Shown one piece after another: positions 23,465 through 35,224 of a stretch of DNA of 64,000 nucleotides. Both the position numbers and the translations under genes were made by a program. Numbering within the stretch: the first letter of the stretch is position 1; each line of letters starts with the position of its first letter. A model generated the notes under the pieces. It had not been told where the DNA came from, did no database searches, and saw nothing but the letters and a program-made list of their open reading frames with translations. The DNA is from Cervus elaphus (taxonomy: Eukaryota > Chordata > Mammalia > Artiodactyla > Cervidae). The stretch lies in NCBI RefSeq assembly GCF_910594005.1, contig NC_057847.1:54231501-54295500 (forward strand), in the 5' to 3' direction.

Positions 23465-23750
23465 GGCGAAGATGAAGAGAACGGACTTGTGGCTACAGTG
23501 GAGGAAGGAGAGGATGGGACAAATTGAGAGAGTAGCATTAACATATATACATTACCATGTGTAAAATAGCTAGCTAGTGGGAAGTTGCTATATAGCATAG
23601 GGAGCTCAGCCTGGTGCTCTGTGAAGACCTAGAGGGGTGGGATGCAGGGGTGGTTGGGAGGGAGGCTTAAGAGGGAGGGGATATACTTTCGGCTGATTCA
23701 CGTTGTTATTTGGCAGAAATCAACACAAATTATAAAGCAATTATCTTTTA
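23465..23750 (+). mobile_element. L1 3'UTR (artiodactyl type), 5'-truncated
   Basis: AGAACGGACTTGTGGCTACA, ATATATACATTACCATGTGT, GACCTAGAGGGGTGGGATGC and the end TATAAAGCAATTATCTTTTA. A Bov-tA has inserted at its tail. Confidence 0.85.
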
Positions 23751-23975
23751 ATTGCCTGTGTGTTCAGTTGCTAAGTCATGTCTGACTCTCTGCGACCTCG
23801 TGGACTATAGCCTGTCAGGCTCCTCTGTCCATGGGATTATCCAGGCAAGAGTATTACAGTGGGTGCCATTTCTTCTTCCAGAGGATCTTCTCGACCCAGG
23901 GATCGAACCAGTGTTTCCTGCTTCTCCTGCATTGGGAGTCAGATTCTTTACCACTGAGCCACCTGCGAAGTCAAC
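23751..23975 (-). mobile_element. Bov-tA SINE inserted at an L1 tail
   Basis: GTTGCTAAGTCATGTCTGAC ... GACCCAGGGATCGAACC ... TTCTTTACCACTGAGCCACC. L1-tail-like TTATCTTTTAATT precedes it and CTATCTTTAATT follows it, a plausible target duplication inside the L1 A-tail region. Confidence 0.88.
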
Positions 23976-24074
23976 CTATCTTTAATTAAAAACGAATAAA
24001 TAAAGATTTAAAGGGAGAGGATCACATAAATTCCTACCATGCCAATGGAGTTCAGGAGGCCACTAGGTGCCTTT

Positions 24075-24680
24075 ATAGAAATACAGTGCAGTTCTTTGTT
24101 TAACCCCTTCATGGATCACAGCCTTGTGTCTAAGGGGCTTGTGTAACTCAGTGAAGCTATGAGCCATGCCATGCAAGGCTACCCAAGATGAATGGGTCTT
24201 AGTGAAAAGTTCTGACAAAACGTGGTCCACTGGAGGAGGAAATGGCAACCCACTCCAGTATCCTTACGTGAGAACACCTTGGCCAATATGAACAGGCAAA
24301 AAGATATGACACCGGAAGATGAACCCCACTCTCCCCCGGCCCCCCAGGGCAGAAGGAGTCCAGTATGCTACTGGGGAAGAGTTGAGGGCAATTACTAATA
24401 GCTCCAGAAAGAATGAAGTCACTGGGCCAAAGCAGAAATGATGCTCAGTTGTAGATGTGTCTGGTGGTGAAAGAAAAGTGCAGTGCTTTAAAGAGCAATA
24501 TTGCATGGGAACCTGCAGTGTTAGGTCCGTGAGTCAAGTAAATTGGAGATGGTCAAGCAGGAGATGGCAAGAGTGAACATCTACATCTTAGGAATCAGTG
24601 AACTAAAACGGACTGAAATGGGTGAATTTAATTCAGATGCCCATTATATCTACTACTGTGGGCAAGAATTAAAAAAGGTA
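24075..24680 (+). mobile_element. BovB (RTE) 5' region, endonuclease start, degenerate
   Basis: TGAAGCTATGAGCCATGCCA, CGTGGTCCACTGGAGGAGG, TATGCTACTGGGGAAGAGTT, AGGAGATGGCAAGAGTGAAC and CCATTATATCTACTACTGTG GGCA follow the order of the 5' part of BovB leading into the APE-type endonuclease (ISEL...GMGEFN...IYYCG in pieces). Frame is broken. It is rarer than the usual 3' fragments. Confidence 0.8.
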
Positions 24681-24884
24681 TTTTAGCTTTCGAGCCTTTA
24701 TTTTGGAGGAAGGCAAGAAGGAGAATTGGAATGAGTGTCAGGTGACCCATCCTAAAGTTATCTGACATACTTTTGTATAGTTAGTTGCTTGGACTTTCGA
24801 ACTTTCTGAGTACTTGGTGTAGAAGACAACTTAAGGTTTGTTTCCTTTTGACATTCAGTACAGTGTGTTTTGATATTGTGATGT

Positions 24885-24998
24885 TATGTTTCTGTGACTG
24901 AGGGCAGGAACTCTAATTAGGTCATCTTGGTGTCCCTACACCTAGCATAGTGCCTAGATAGACCCTCAATAAAACATTTGTTGAATGAATGAATTTTA
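24885..24998 (+). mobile_element. L2 3' end
   Basis: GAGGGCAGGAACTCTAATTA, CCTAGCATAGTGCCTAGATA and CATTTGTTGAATGAATGAAT are typical L2 3'-terminal sequence. Confidence 0.8.
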
Positions 24999-26198
24999 AG
25001 AAATATATTACATTTGTTAATATTGGTATATATCATTTATACATGTAAAGGGCACAGTCATGTTTTTAATTTGTGAGGGCTTGTGGACTGAATTTTATAC
25101 AGTCGCTCATTATGGCTAAGGGGACATCAGTGTAAAGATGTCAAAGTTGTTTTGAATAGAAGATACTCAGTTACAAGGCTTATAGAAAAATCCTCAGAAT
25201 AACAGTACCAGTACTGTCTTTGGATTGAGTTATTCCATGGGCAAATAAAAAGATATAATTTCTTTTTAACTCCATGCATGGATCGTTGTTTAAACAAGGG
25301 TATTTTATAGTACTCATATATTGAAATTTCAGTTTTTAAAGAAATAAGCAATTTGAGTTTATTAAAAAGGCAAATAAGTCATTTGACAATTTATGTTATT
25401 GATATTGGTTTATAGAAAGGAGTTATTAGATCCTTGTGGCTAAGAGCCCACTAAATCAGATTTTATACTAGATGGCATTTCGGGTATATTCTTTCTTTTA
25501 ATTCTTAAGAGTGATAGCGTCATATTTTTCCAGTACACATGCAGATGGTTAGATACAACAGTGAAACATGTCCAAAAGAAACCCTACAAAGTCATCTTTG
25601 TATCTGCTTGCTTTGCTCTGAACTATCTTAGAAGAAAGCAGGCTACCTCTTTTTTTTTTTTCCCCCAAGATCTGCAGAAGAAATGGCTCAGAGTGTATCT
25701 TGGTGGCGTGAATCAGTGCCTCACAATTCTTCCTATGTCTAACCCAAATCCTTTTTGTTGTACCTTCATTCTTTTTCTCTTACTTTGACCTCAGAGGACA
25801 CAGCAAACAACTATCCACTCATCTCCCACACAACATCCCCTAGACAGCACTGTTTTTAATAAATTCCTCCCTCTTTATTCACGATGGCAGGGTTGCTGGT
25901 ACCTTAATTACTAAAACAACCTGTGCATGGATAGAACTTATCTCAGAGTAGGGAATGTATTCAAGTATCTGGAACTCAAATTTTCTATCTGAGCAGTTTA
26001 TAGTCACTGAAAAGAAAGGAAGCCCTTTTAACATTCAGAAGCAGTCCTGGGAGAGAATGCCTACATAATCACAACTTAGGCAAGATCATTTTCTAGATTT
26101 GGATTTTAAATTTGGGTATCCATAGCCTTTGGGTCCTTAAGATGCTGTTTTGGTCATACTTCAGGAAGTAATAATTTATAGGCCAACACTTTGAACTT
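24999..26198. other. Intronic sequence, nothing recognised
   Basis: No exon or repeat assigned. Confidence 0.45.
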
Positions 26199-26214
26199 AA
26201 AAATACTCCTTGTA

Positions 26215-26295
26215 CCCATGGCTGATTCATGTGAATGTATGGCAAAACCCACCACAATATTGTAAAGTAATTAACCTCCAATTAAAATAAATAAA
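26215..26295 (+). mobile_element. Extremely 5'-truncated young L1 (about 80 bp) with perfect 16-bp target duplication
   Basis: ATGGCTGATTCATGTGAATG, GGCAAAACCCACCACAATAT and AAGTAATTAACCTCCAATTA match the last bases of the same L1 type as at 57772-58705. AAAAATACTCCTTGTA flanks it at 26199-26214 and 26296-26311. Confidence 0.92.
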
Positions 26296-26329
26296 AAAAA
26301 TACTCCTTGTAAAAAGTCAGCCCTTTCTC

Positions 26330-26415
26330 AATATTTTCACCTTTGTCTTCTCAGCAATTAATAGAGTTTCTGGCCTAAAGTAGGCGCTTAGTAAATACTT
26401 GTTAAATGAATTGTT
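26330..26415 (+). mobile_element. L2 3' tail
   Basis: TTTCTGGCCTAAAGTAGGCG CTTAGTAAATACTTGTTAAATGAAT resembles the L2 terminus. Confidence 0.55.
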
Positions 26416-26919
26416 TGAGTATTCCTTGGTAATGCTTCCTAATATACGTTGCTTTACACTTTTCATTTTCCCATTCTTCTTTAATTTTATGCTGTCCAGT
26501 AACCGCTCATGGTTTATTTTTTGTTGTTTTTATGTTCTCATTCAATGATATTTACAATGATTTAGAGCTTATTTGAATAACTAGACAACTCACTCTATGA
26601 TGCTGCTGTAATTTTCATTTCAGGAATACCTCTTTTTTCCCCTTCACCTTTTGTGAAGGCTTCTTATAGTCTTTTGATGAGAATTTGAAACACATTTATT
26701 GAAATGCCTTGTGTGCAAAGTACTTTGCTGGGATTTGCATAGATATAAACATGGATTGTACACAAACTCTGCTGCCACAGAAACAAAATCTGGTTGGGAA
26801 GACACATACACATATACGCTATAGTGTGAGTAGGATTGTGGTAACTGCTGTTATTAGGGCGCAAGTGAAGCTGGTGTTACTACAAAGGAAGGAGCACTTA
26901 CTTCTGATGGGATGAATTT

Positions 26920-27015
26920 GCTCAGGTACTCAGTTGTGTCTGTCTCTTTGTGATCCTGTGGAATTTTTGCAGCCTGCCAGGGTCTTCTGTCCATGGGATT
27001 GTCCCAGCAAGAATA
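26920..27015 (-). mobile_element. Bov-tA 3' fragment
   Basis: GTACTCAGTTGTGTCTGTCT CTTTGTGATCCTGTGG and TTCTGTCCATGGGATTGTCC CAGCAAGAATA in reverse Bov-tA order. Confidence 0.8.
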
Positions 27016-27200
27016 TGAGTAAGCAATTGACTTAAACCTTCATGGATGAGATGGGACTTCAGTGGAGTCTTGAACTATATTTATGTAGGAATTTGACAGG
27101 TAGCAAAGGTGAAAGGATTCCCAAAAGAAAAAACAGCACTAGTTGTGCATGATGGTGGGAATGTATATGGAATGTTTGAAAAATGGCAGGGAGTCTGTTG
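27016..27200. mobile_element. Worn interspersed repeat, family not assigned
   Basis: GATGAGATGGGACTTCAGTG, ATTTGACAGGTAGCAAAGG and GGAATGTTTGAAAAATGGCA resemble a sequence type also seen at 35225-35450, 37780-38370 and 47700-48000. Confidence 0.35.
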
Positions 27201-27247
27201 CGTTTGAAGTAACTGTCTATGACTGATAGGAACTGAGGCTAGAAAGG

Positions 27248-27460
27248 AACTCAGTGGTAAAGAATCCGCCTGCCATTGCAGGGGACACAGGAGACACAGC
27301 TTGGATCGCTAGGTCGGGAAGATCGTCTAGGAAATGGCAACTCATTCCGGGATTCTTGCCTGGAAAATTCTATTGTCAGAAGAGCCTGGCGGGCTACAGT
27401 CCGTGAGGTTACAGAGTAGGATATGACTTGGCGACTGAGCGCGCATGCACGCACATACTT
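27248..27460 (+). mobile_element. Bov-tA SINE
   Basis: CTCAGTGGTAAAGAATCCGC, GGAAATGGCAACTCATTCCG and GGCGGGCTACAGTCCGTGAG in order. The extreme 5' head is missing. Confidence 0.9.
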
Positions 27461-27511
27461 GTTTCTTGTTAAGTAATTTTCTTTCTCAGGTAGAAACAGT
27501 CATTGGTTTTT

Positions 27512-27536
27512 ACCGCCTGAACTACCATGGAAGTCT
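27512..27536 (-). mobile_element. 25-bp CHR-like SINE remnant between 15-bp direct repeats
   Basis: ACCGCCTGAACTACCATGG followed by AAGTCT resembles the reversed 5' head of a CHR SINE. CAGTCATTGGTTTTT occurs directly on both sides (27497-27511 and 27537-27551). Confidence 0.55.
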
Positions 27537-28169
27537 CAGTCATTGGTTTTTGAGTAGAGGATGGACACTAAAATATCTGTAAGTTTCAGAGGAAGAAGAA
27601 AGAAGACAGATTAAATGTAGTTGAGTTTGAAGATGATGAACAGGCCAAGGGCAGAAGGAATTGGGAGGGGAGGGCCTGATAGCAGAGGCCTGGGGTGGGT
27701 CAGCTAAAAGTCCTACAGGTTGTTGATTTGTTCAGAGTTGTTCAGCATTGTCCTGGCTCCCAGTGTGGCTGCTTTCCAATTTTGAGCCTTCTTTCCACTT
27801 ATGTCATTTTGGAAAACTGTGAAACAGTCTTCCTTGTATCTGGGAAACGAAGTATTTTAGTCTGAATTTTTGAAGAAAGCAAAGAGAGAAGAGTTGAACA
27901 GTTGCTGAATGAAGCAACAGTATCTACACATTTCTTCAGCTCATCTTTGTTACTGGGATCTTGACCCACTGTACTTTCTGGCCCTTGGTTCATCTTCTTG
28001 AAGTAGTACTTGGTATTGGTCCCTCTTTGAGACCGAGTTCAAGTGGTTTATAACATTTTCCAGCCTGTATTGTATTTAATGTTTGGGTCATTTTAATATC
28101 ATCAAACACTTAGCATAATTTTTAGAATGTTATCATTCAGTAAATGCTTATTGTTGTCACACAGACCTT

Positions 28170-28592
28170 CCTGCTGTCTTCACATGGTGAGCATATTCCA
28201 TCTCAGGCTGTAACTCTGCCTGCTGCCTGGAAGGCTTACCATCCACACCTTCAGAGCCCCGTCCCTCTCTTCTTCTGATTTCTGTTTAGATGTCATCTCA
28301 ACGTCAGTGGAATGTCCTCTGACAACTCCATATAAAGCCCTACCCTTCCCCAGCCCCTGTCCTCAGCAGCCCTTATTCTCTATTACCTTGTGTAATTTTA
28401 ATTTTTCTTTATAGTACTTGCTACCATCTGATATACATTTACTTCATGATTGTCTTTTTATTCCAATTAAAAAGAAATTTCTTACAATAACAGGAACATT
28501 TGTTTTGTTGCCCAGTTTATCCCCAGGTACCCAGAATAGCAATGGGCACGTGGTAGGTGCAATGGATATTTGCTGAATGAATGAATGAATCT
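28170..28592 (+). mobile_element. L2 3' region
   Basis: CTCTGCCTGCTGCCTGGAAG, TTTAGATGTCATCTCAACGT CAGTGGAA, ATATACATTTACTTCATGAT and CAATGGATATTTGCTGAATG AATGAATGAAT: the classic L2 3' order. Confidence 0.85.
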
Positions 28593-28599
28593 TAAAAAA

Positions 28600-29757
28600 A
28601 AAAACCAAAAATTAGACTGTAAAGGAAAATAAACATTCATCTGAAGATTTGTTTATTGGTTTGTGCAAGCAGTGATTTTGTTACAGATTTTTTGATATCA
28701 AATCATTAACATTGCTCTCAGAAAAGTAAAAGCAGATTCTATTCTCTATAGATTGTGCCTGTGAAATCTAATTATGGATTAGTATTTGTTTTAAAAATAT
28801 TTGAATGCCAAGCATATCCAGTTAGAAAACACTTTTATTATCCATGCCAGCTTAATTTTTAAGGCAGTGAAATGGAAGACTGTCATTTCAGCAAGTAACT
28901 TATTTTCATTTGTGAAAATGGAATATATTTTGAATATTCTAATTGATTTTTGAGGATAGTTTTACAAGAAAATAATCCTGTGTCTGTACCTTGTATATTT
29001 GCCTTTAAAAGAGAAGGAAACTAGAAATAATCATGGAAATTATGTGCTCAGAAAGGTGTGAGCCTATCTGTGACTTTGGATAAATGTCTGGAAGAAGATC
29101 ACTCAGTCCCAAAGTGAAAGGTCAACCTTGGGATACTAAAAACTTTAAAAAGATCTGATTTAAAAAAAAAATATTGCGTATGTATATTGAAAGTTTGCAA
29201 AGCAATTTAGACTTTTTATCATGAGCTCAGGCTTCTCTTTTACTTTATTTTACTGCAAGTTCACTTGGACATTTTTCCAGAAATCTGAAGTTTGTAATTT
29301 GGCAGTAAAAAAGTTGGGTATCCAATCAATATTATTATATGGCTTTCAGTGTCCTAAGAATTCCCTTTTGGAAACCCATAAAAACTCATTTTTTCTCACC
29401 ATAAACTTTATCTGTCACTTTTCTATAAGGTCAGAGTATTAATGTTGGAGGTGATCTGCTCTGGGACAGAGAGTCAACAAAGTGGTAATAAAGTTAAAAA
29501 ATGCCACATGACACTTTCCTGGGATTAGGATTTATTTTTCATATAAAGTTCGTGCTCATTTTAAAATATGGAAAATTATGTATTGATAAGTATTTCCTTA
29601 GTGTCTCTCTAAAAATAGATGGAATGATAAACTTGCCTCCAATTTTTCATTTACATGTTTCATATATTTATTAGTACTTTTATCTTCTCTGGAGACTAAT
29701 TTTTAATTACTTATATTCTTTTAGTGGTGGGTTGTTTTCTTTCTAGATTTGAAGGTT
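28600..29757. other. AT-rich intronic sequence, nothing recognised
   Basis: No exon or repeat family assigned. Confidence 0.45.
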
Positions 29758-29968
29758 GAGTCTTGTGCTGTGCTTACTCATGTCCAACTCTTTGTGACCA
29801 CAGGTACTGTAGCCCACTAGTCTATTCTGTCCATAAGAATTCTCCAGGCAAGAATACTGGAGTGGGTTGCCATGCCCTCTTCAGGGGATCTTTCCAAACC
29901 AGGGATCAAACCCAGGTCTCCCGCCTTGCAGGCAGATTCTTTATCAGCGGAGCTACAAGGGAGGCCCA
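29758..29968 (-). mobile_element. Bov-tA SINE
   Basis: CATGTCCAACTCTTTGTGAC, GGCAAGAATACTGGAGTGGG and CAAACCCAGGTCTCCCGCCT in reverse Bov-tA order. Confidence 0.9.
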
Positions 29969-30159
29969 AGTTTTTCAGCATAGATGATTTCAAAAGTTAA
30001 ATACTATGAAATGGTTACATTGGAAAACAACTCCAGGAATAGTACAGTTATTTATTCTTACTTGAAAATGGAATATGGCGTTTCAATTGTAAAAAGTACT
30101 AGAACTTGAAAGCTGTATTTAAAAATATTGATTTACTAAGTCTAAGTTGCCATTAAGTT

Positions 30160-31142
30160 CAGTTCAGTTGCTTAGTCATGTCTAACTCTTTGCGACCCCA
30201 TGGACTGCAGCACGCCAGGCCTCCCCGTCCATCACTAACTCCCACAGTTTACTCAAACTCATGTCCATTGAGTCGGTCATGCCATCCAACCATCTCATCC
30301 TCTGTCATCCCCTTCTCCTCCCACCTTCAATCTTTTCCAGCATCAGGGTCTTTTCCAGTGAGTCAGCTCTTTGCATCAGGTGGCCAAAGTATTGAAGTTT
30401 CAGCTTCAGCATCAGTCCTTCCAATGAATATTCAGGACTGATTTTCTTTAGCATGGACTGGCTGGATCTCCTTGCTGTCCAAGGGACTCTCAAGAGTCTT
30501 CTGCAATACCACAGTTCAAAAACATCAATTGTTTGGCACTAGCTTTCTTTAGAGGTCACCTCTCACATCCATACGTGCTTATTGGAAAAACTATAGCCTT
30601 GACTAGATGGACCTTTGTTGGCAAAGTAATGTCTCTGCTTTTTAATATGCTGTCTAGGTTGGTCATAACTTTTCTTCCAAGGAGCAAGTGTCTTTTAATT
30701 TCGTGGCTGCAGTCACCATCTGCAATGATTTTGGAGCCCCCCCAAAAAAAAGTATGTCACTGTTTCCCTGTCTATTTGCCATGAAGTGATGGGACCAGAT
30801 GCCATGATCTTAGTTTTCTGAATGTTGAGTTTTAAGCCAGCTTTTTCACTCTCCTATTTCACTTTCATCAAGAGGCTCTTTAGTTCTTCTTTGCTTTCTA
30901 CTATAAGGGAGGTGTCATCTTCATATCTGAGGTTATTGATATTTCTCCTGGCAATCTTGATTCCAATTTGTGCTTCATCCAGTCCAGCATTTCTCATGAT
31001 GTACTCTGCATATAAGTTAAATAAGCAGAGTGACAATATACAGCCTTGATGTACTCCTTTCCCAATTTGGAACCGGTCTGTCATTCCATGTCTAGTTCTA
31101 ACTATTGCTTCCTGACCTGCATACAGATTTCTCAAAAGGCAG
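30160..31142 (-). mobile_element. BovB (RTE LINE) 3' 1 kb, 5'-truncated
   Basis: The - strand encodes broken reverse-transcriptase pieces: NLYAGQEAIVRTRHG, KGVHQGCILSLCLFNLYAEY and, at the catalytic box, YEDD instead of the usual YADD, then LKSLLMKVK. The 3' end reads as the reverse of AGTTCAGTTCAGTTGCTTAG at 30156-30175. Flanks GCCATTAAGTT (30149-30159) and GCCATTGAGTT (31143-31153) form a near-perfect target duplication. Inactive. Confidence 0.93.
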
Positions 31143-31159
31143 GCCATTGAGTTAATGTT

Positions 31160-31260
31160 TATTTTTTTATTTATGTTTAAAATAACAGTTTTATTGAGAT
31201 ATAATTCACATGTCATAAAATTCAGCTGTATCAAGTTTACAATCAAATTAATATTTATTG
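31160..31260 (-). mobile_element. L1M-type 3'UTR fragment
   Basis: AACAGTTTTATTGAGATATA ATTCACATGTCATAAAATTCA is the common old L1 3'UTR phrase, immediately next to the BovB. Confidence 0.7.
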
Positions 31261-32224
31261 AGTATCCATTCTCCTGTTGCCTGTATCTAATACAGGAAAT
31301 ATCTGAGTGGTTATGAGAGGAGACAGTCTTTTAAGATAGTGTCTCTTGTAGTTGGATAGCCAATCAGTCTTTTTCTTTTCTTAAACATGTGTAACACATA
31401 TGGATGATTATGCAGTACATTTTTCTGCTTTGTTAGTACAGACACTTTGGAAGTTGTGTGAAGCTAGAAGTTCTTTTCAATTTTATTCACCGTAATTGAA
31501 TATTTCCTCTCATTTCAAGACCCGTACCTAATTATTTAAGGCTCAAATTAATTTTGACATTTTGCTTGAACTTGATTTAAAACTTTGAGCTCATGCTATA
31601 CCTACCCATGTTCCTATTCAAAACCATAAGTACCAAAATAGTATTTTAGTTCCTAACACACTGTCTAAATATGCCTCTAGTTTTCCTACATATAGTAAAT
31701 AAAGATCTTGATCTGTTTGCAATTATTTAGTAATTCAAGTACATTTTAAATTAATTATTTTATTTCAAGCATTAGACAAGCAATATGTGCAAAATCAAAT
31801 TATAGTGTTTGTGACTAACCCTAACTCCACTAGTTTAGCCCTTGATGATAGTTTTTAATGAGTTTCAAATAGAAAAAGTGGTTAAAATGATTTGAAGACC
31901 ACTTGCAATCTCCTGGAGGGGAGTAAGTCTTCAGAAACTGGGAAGTAGTCTGTCATTTCAGACAGTTTGGCCTCCTTCCCTAAAGTTAAGAAAAATTTAT
32001 AGTTTCTTTTAATTGCAAGTTGAAACAAATTCAATGAGGATAACTTGAAGAATAAAATGAAGCACGAGAAAAACAAAATTACTCGTAGTTCTACCATAAA
32101 TGATTATTTATGCCTACATGTCTGCATGTATGCATCTTCATGCTCATCTAAGTCATTTCATCATATATTTTTGTATATTCATTTCATGCAGTCGTACAAT
32201 AGTTGAGACATTTTCCCATGCCAA
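31261..32224. other. AT-rich intronic sequence, nothing recognised
   Basis: No exon or repeat assigned. Confidence 0.45.
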
Positions 32225-32235
32225 TAAGCAGTTTT

Positions 32236-32355
32236 GTTTTTTTTTTTTTTAATCACACCACAGAGTATAATCTTAGTTCCTTGACCAGGGATTGAACCTG
32301 CATACCTTTTGTGGAAGTGTGGGGTCTTAACCACTGGACTGCCAAGAATTCACAG
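32236..32355 (-). mobile_element. CHR-2-type SINE with poly-T and target duplication
   Basis: Poly-T, then AATCACACCACAGAGTATAA, TTAGTTCCTTGACCAGGGAT and TTAACCACTGGACTGCCAAG. Flanks TAAGCAGTTT (32225-) and TAAACAGTTT (32356-) match with one difference. Confidence 0.88.
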
Positions 32356-32677
32356 TAAACAGTTTCTATTATAATTTTTGATCATTAATCATTTGATCAT
32401 CAGAGATTCCCCCCACCTCTTTTTTTTTGATATTTTGGTTGCTTTCAATTTTGGGCAAGGGCTTTAATTAAAAGATTCTTGACAAGTTGCAGAGTTAGTT
32501 CTTATAAGGAGTTTTGAATTAAAAGATATGCATAGTTTTAAAGCCTTTTGTATTATGTTCTAATGTGAAAGGACATTTTAATCCTCCCAAGCAAATCTAG
32601 CATTATGCATTAGTAGAGTAGGCACCAGCCTTCAGGACTTGAGAAGTGTCCTTTAATTCACAAACTATCCTGATTTA

Positions 32678-32858
32678 CAGTTGACCCTTGAACAACTCGT
32701 TTGACCTGCGCGGGTCTGCATATACTGAGATATTTTTCAGTAGTAAATACTGCAGTCCTCTGGGTCTGTGGTTGGTTGAATTCACACATTGAGAGGAACC
32801 TACTATGAATTATACATGGATTAACCCCCTCTTCCTCTTGTCGTTCATGGGTCAACTG
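32678..32858. mobile_element. MER2/Tigger-like MITE with TIRs and TA target duplication
   Basis: Left end CAGTTGACCCTTGAACAAC; right end GTTCATGGGTCAACTG. The terminal CAGTTGACCC pairs with GGGTCAACTG. TA lies immediately outside on both sides (32676-32677, 32859-32860), as expected for pogo/Tigger elements. About 181 bp, no transposase. Confidence 0.85.
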
Positions 32859-32860
32859 TA

Positions 32861-35224
32861 CTTTGCAGATGGCTGAAATTTCATCATCACCTGTTGCTCC
32901 TTTGTCATATACAGGTCATCCCAGGAAAGGTAACACATTGTGCCCCTCAGACATTTACTCTAAACAATTTGAAGGAATTTATCTGATATTTTAAATTTAG
33001 GTCTTGCAAGTATAGTTTAGAAACAAAGCAGGAAAAGGAACATTCAACCAGAGAGATAATAAGCAAAAACAAGGTATTCTTTACTTCATTCAGTTCTACT
33101 AAGATCAATTGAAGAACTATTATATGAAATACATGATATTATACACCTAGTTTTAGGAGTTTAAGTTATAATCTCTCTCTACAGTGATTCAGGCTATTTG
33201 TTGACTTTGAATGCTAATTAATCTAGTAGAGAGACTTAGAGTCCCAGATAAGGTAGGCATATATGCCAGATAGGGATGCAAGGGAGAATTAATTAACTCT
33301 CAGGCTACCTTACTCTATTTGAATGCACTATTTGCAAACCATTAACTTACTTACTTAAGAGATGGTAAGGTTGCAGAATGTGGCTTTGAGTAGTTTGCAA
33401 AGAATGCTGTGTACTGTAAGGTCTGCCTCATTAGACAAAATATTTGTATTGTTGGAATGTCTCCTTGAAAAACCATTTGATAAAGAGATAATAGTGACAA
33501 ACAAGGCCACTAGATAGATAAAAGTCATAGTGCTTGCTCCAATCAGGAAACTTTGAGCTATTGCTTCTTATCTTCTTTAGTGGAAACTTTTGTGTCAGAT
33601 GATATGGGCAAGCCTGTACAAAACTATGGAGAATAGTAGACCTTCTAGAAATTATCCATCCTTGTCTGCATAATGCCTTTACTTTACTCAACAGACTCAT
33701 TCCTAAATACCTTCATGATATTAAAATCCCAGTCTATTATTATCAGACTGACTCTTTTTCTTATAATAGTGAGTAGCTAATGATATGCTCCTTGTAATAT
33801 TTAAAAATAGTGATACAGCTCTTATTACCACATCTATTAGCCCCAGATTTACTCAGCCCTGGTCTAAACTGGGTTTCTGGACTTTTAAAAATTTATCTGT
33901 AGTAACAATCTCTAGACTCTATCTAGAGATGATTTCATAAGTCACCAATAAATGTCTTAGACTGTTGGCAAATCAGAAGCTGCTTAAGAAATATATGACA
34001 ACTAGAACAAAACCTGCTGCAGTAAACAAATGGAAGAAAATGCACTTTTAACTAATGCTATTTCTAATAAATTTCTGTATTCCTGTGGAACTTTGGAGAT
34101 GAGAAGTGTTACTGAATATTTTAATTGATACATCTTTATGATTTTATTGATTTGGATTTTAAAGGACAGATTCTAATCTTGCCTTTCCCTCATATTTCCT
34201 AATACCATTTAAAAAAGCATGTTACTGCAGGGTACTTTCATTGATACAAAATGAATATTAAAATCTTAAAGGTATCTAACATCAGTACTAAGGATTTCTA
34301 TTTCTAGCCCTCTAATCCTCTATAGAAATTTATCTTTTGTCTCCGAACTGTTTGCCTGATATTCTTTTGCCCCTGGATTTTGTTTTTCTTTTAAGTTGAT
34401 TTCCCTCACTGATAAACAGATTGGATCGTGAGATTATGTCCTTTTTATTTTTCAGTGGAAGTGAGTAAATCCAGAACATTATGCTTAGTGACATTTATTT
34501 CAACTCATCAGGGGAATGCCACCCATGTTTGCTTGGGTTGCTGTACTTCAAATAGGACATTGAGAATGTATTTGTGTTAGAGTAACCTTGCTATTTCAGT
34601 TTCAGAATTAACTGAAAATGTGATATGTGCCTCCTACTAGGAGAGGGAACGTCTCAACAATTTTTGGCTTAGTTAATACAGAGTAAGTTCTTAGAAGATG
34701 TTAGAGTGAGACACGCTAGCACTGGGGTAGTTAAGAACCAGTCATTTTATTTTAAATTTCTATGGTGTGTATATTTATAATTACCTTGCACAAACCAGGT
34801 CTGAGTTAAAATTTGGCATAGAAGTCAATGTAGGGTAGCAAGATAATGCCTCTGTCTAATAAAAAAATGTCAGTCTAATGATTAACCAGTTGAATCCTTC
34901 AGTTATAGACTTGACTGTCCTAGGGTTAAATATTCTTATGGAGTCCAGTCAGGGAGAGAAGGTAGAGTTGCCCATGATGTGAAACATGACTTCTAAACAC
35001 CTCACCAGGACTGTTGGCAGAACTGGTTTCCTTAGAAAGTGTATCATTTTGAATATGATAAAATGCTACCTCTTATATTTAGATGATGATAGAATGTGTG
35101 CATTAAGTTATGTTTGTGAGAATAAATAGTAATTAGTGGTAGTAAAGGGTGAGTATTTGTGACTTTGAATGAATTAGGAAGAAATTATCAAGGCCGCTGT
35201 TAAGGGGTTTTATGGTTTATTGAC
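32861..35224. other. AT-rich intronic sequence, nothing recognised
   Basis: No exon or young repeat seen. Confidence 0.45.

Noticed and set aside
24063..24506. Open frames on the - strand at 24063-24506
   Set aside because: They are antisense to a degenerate BovB 5' region.
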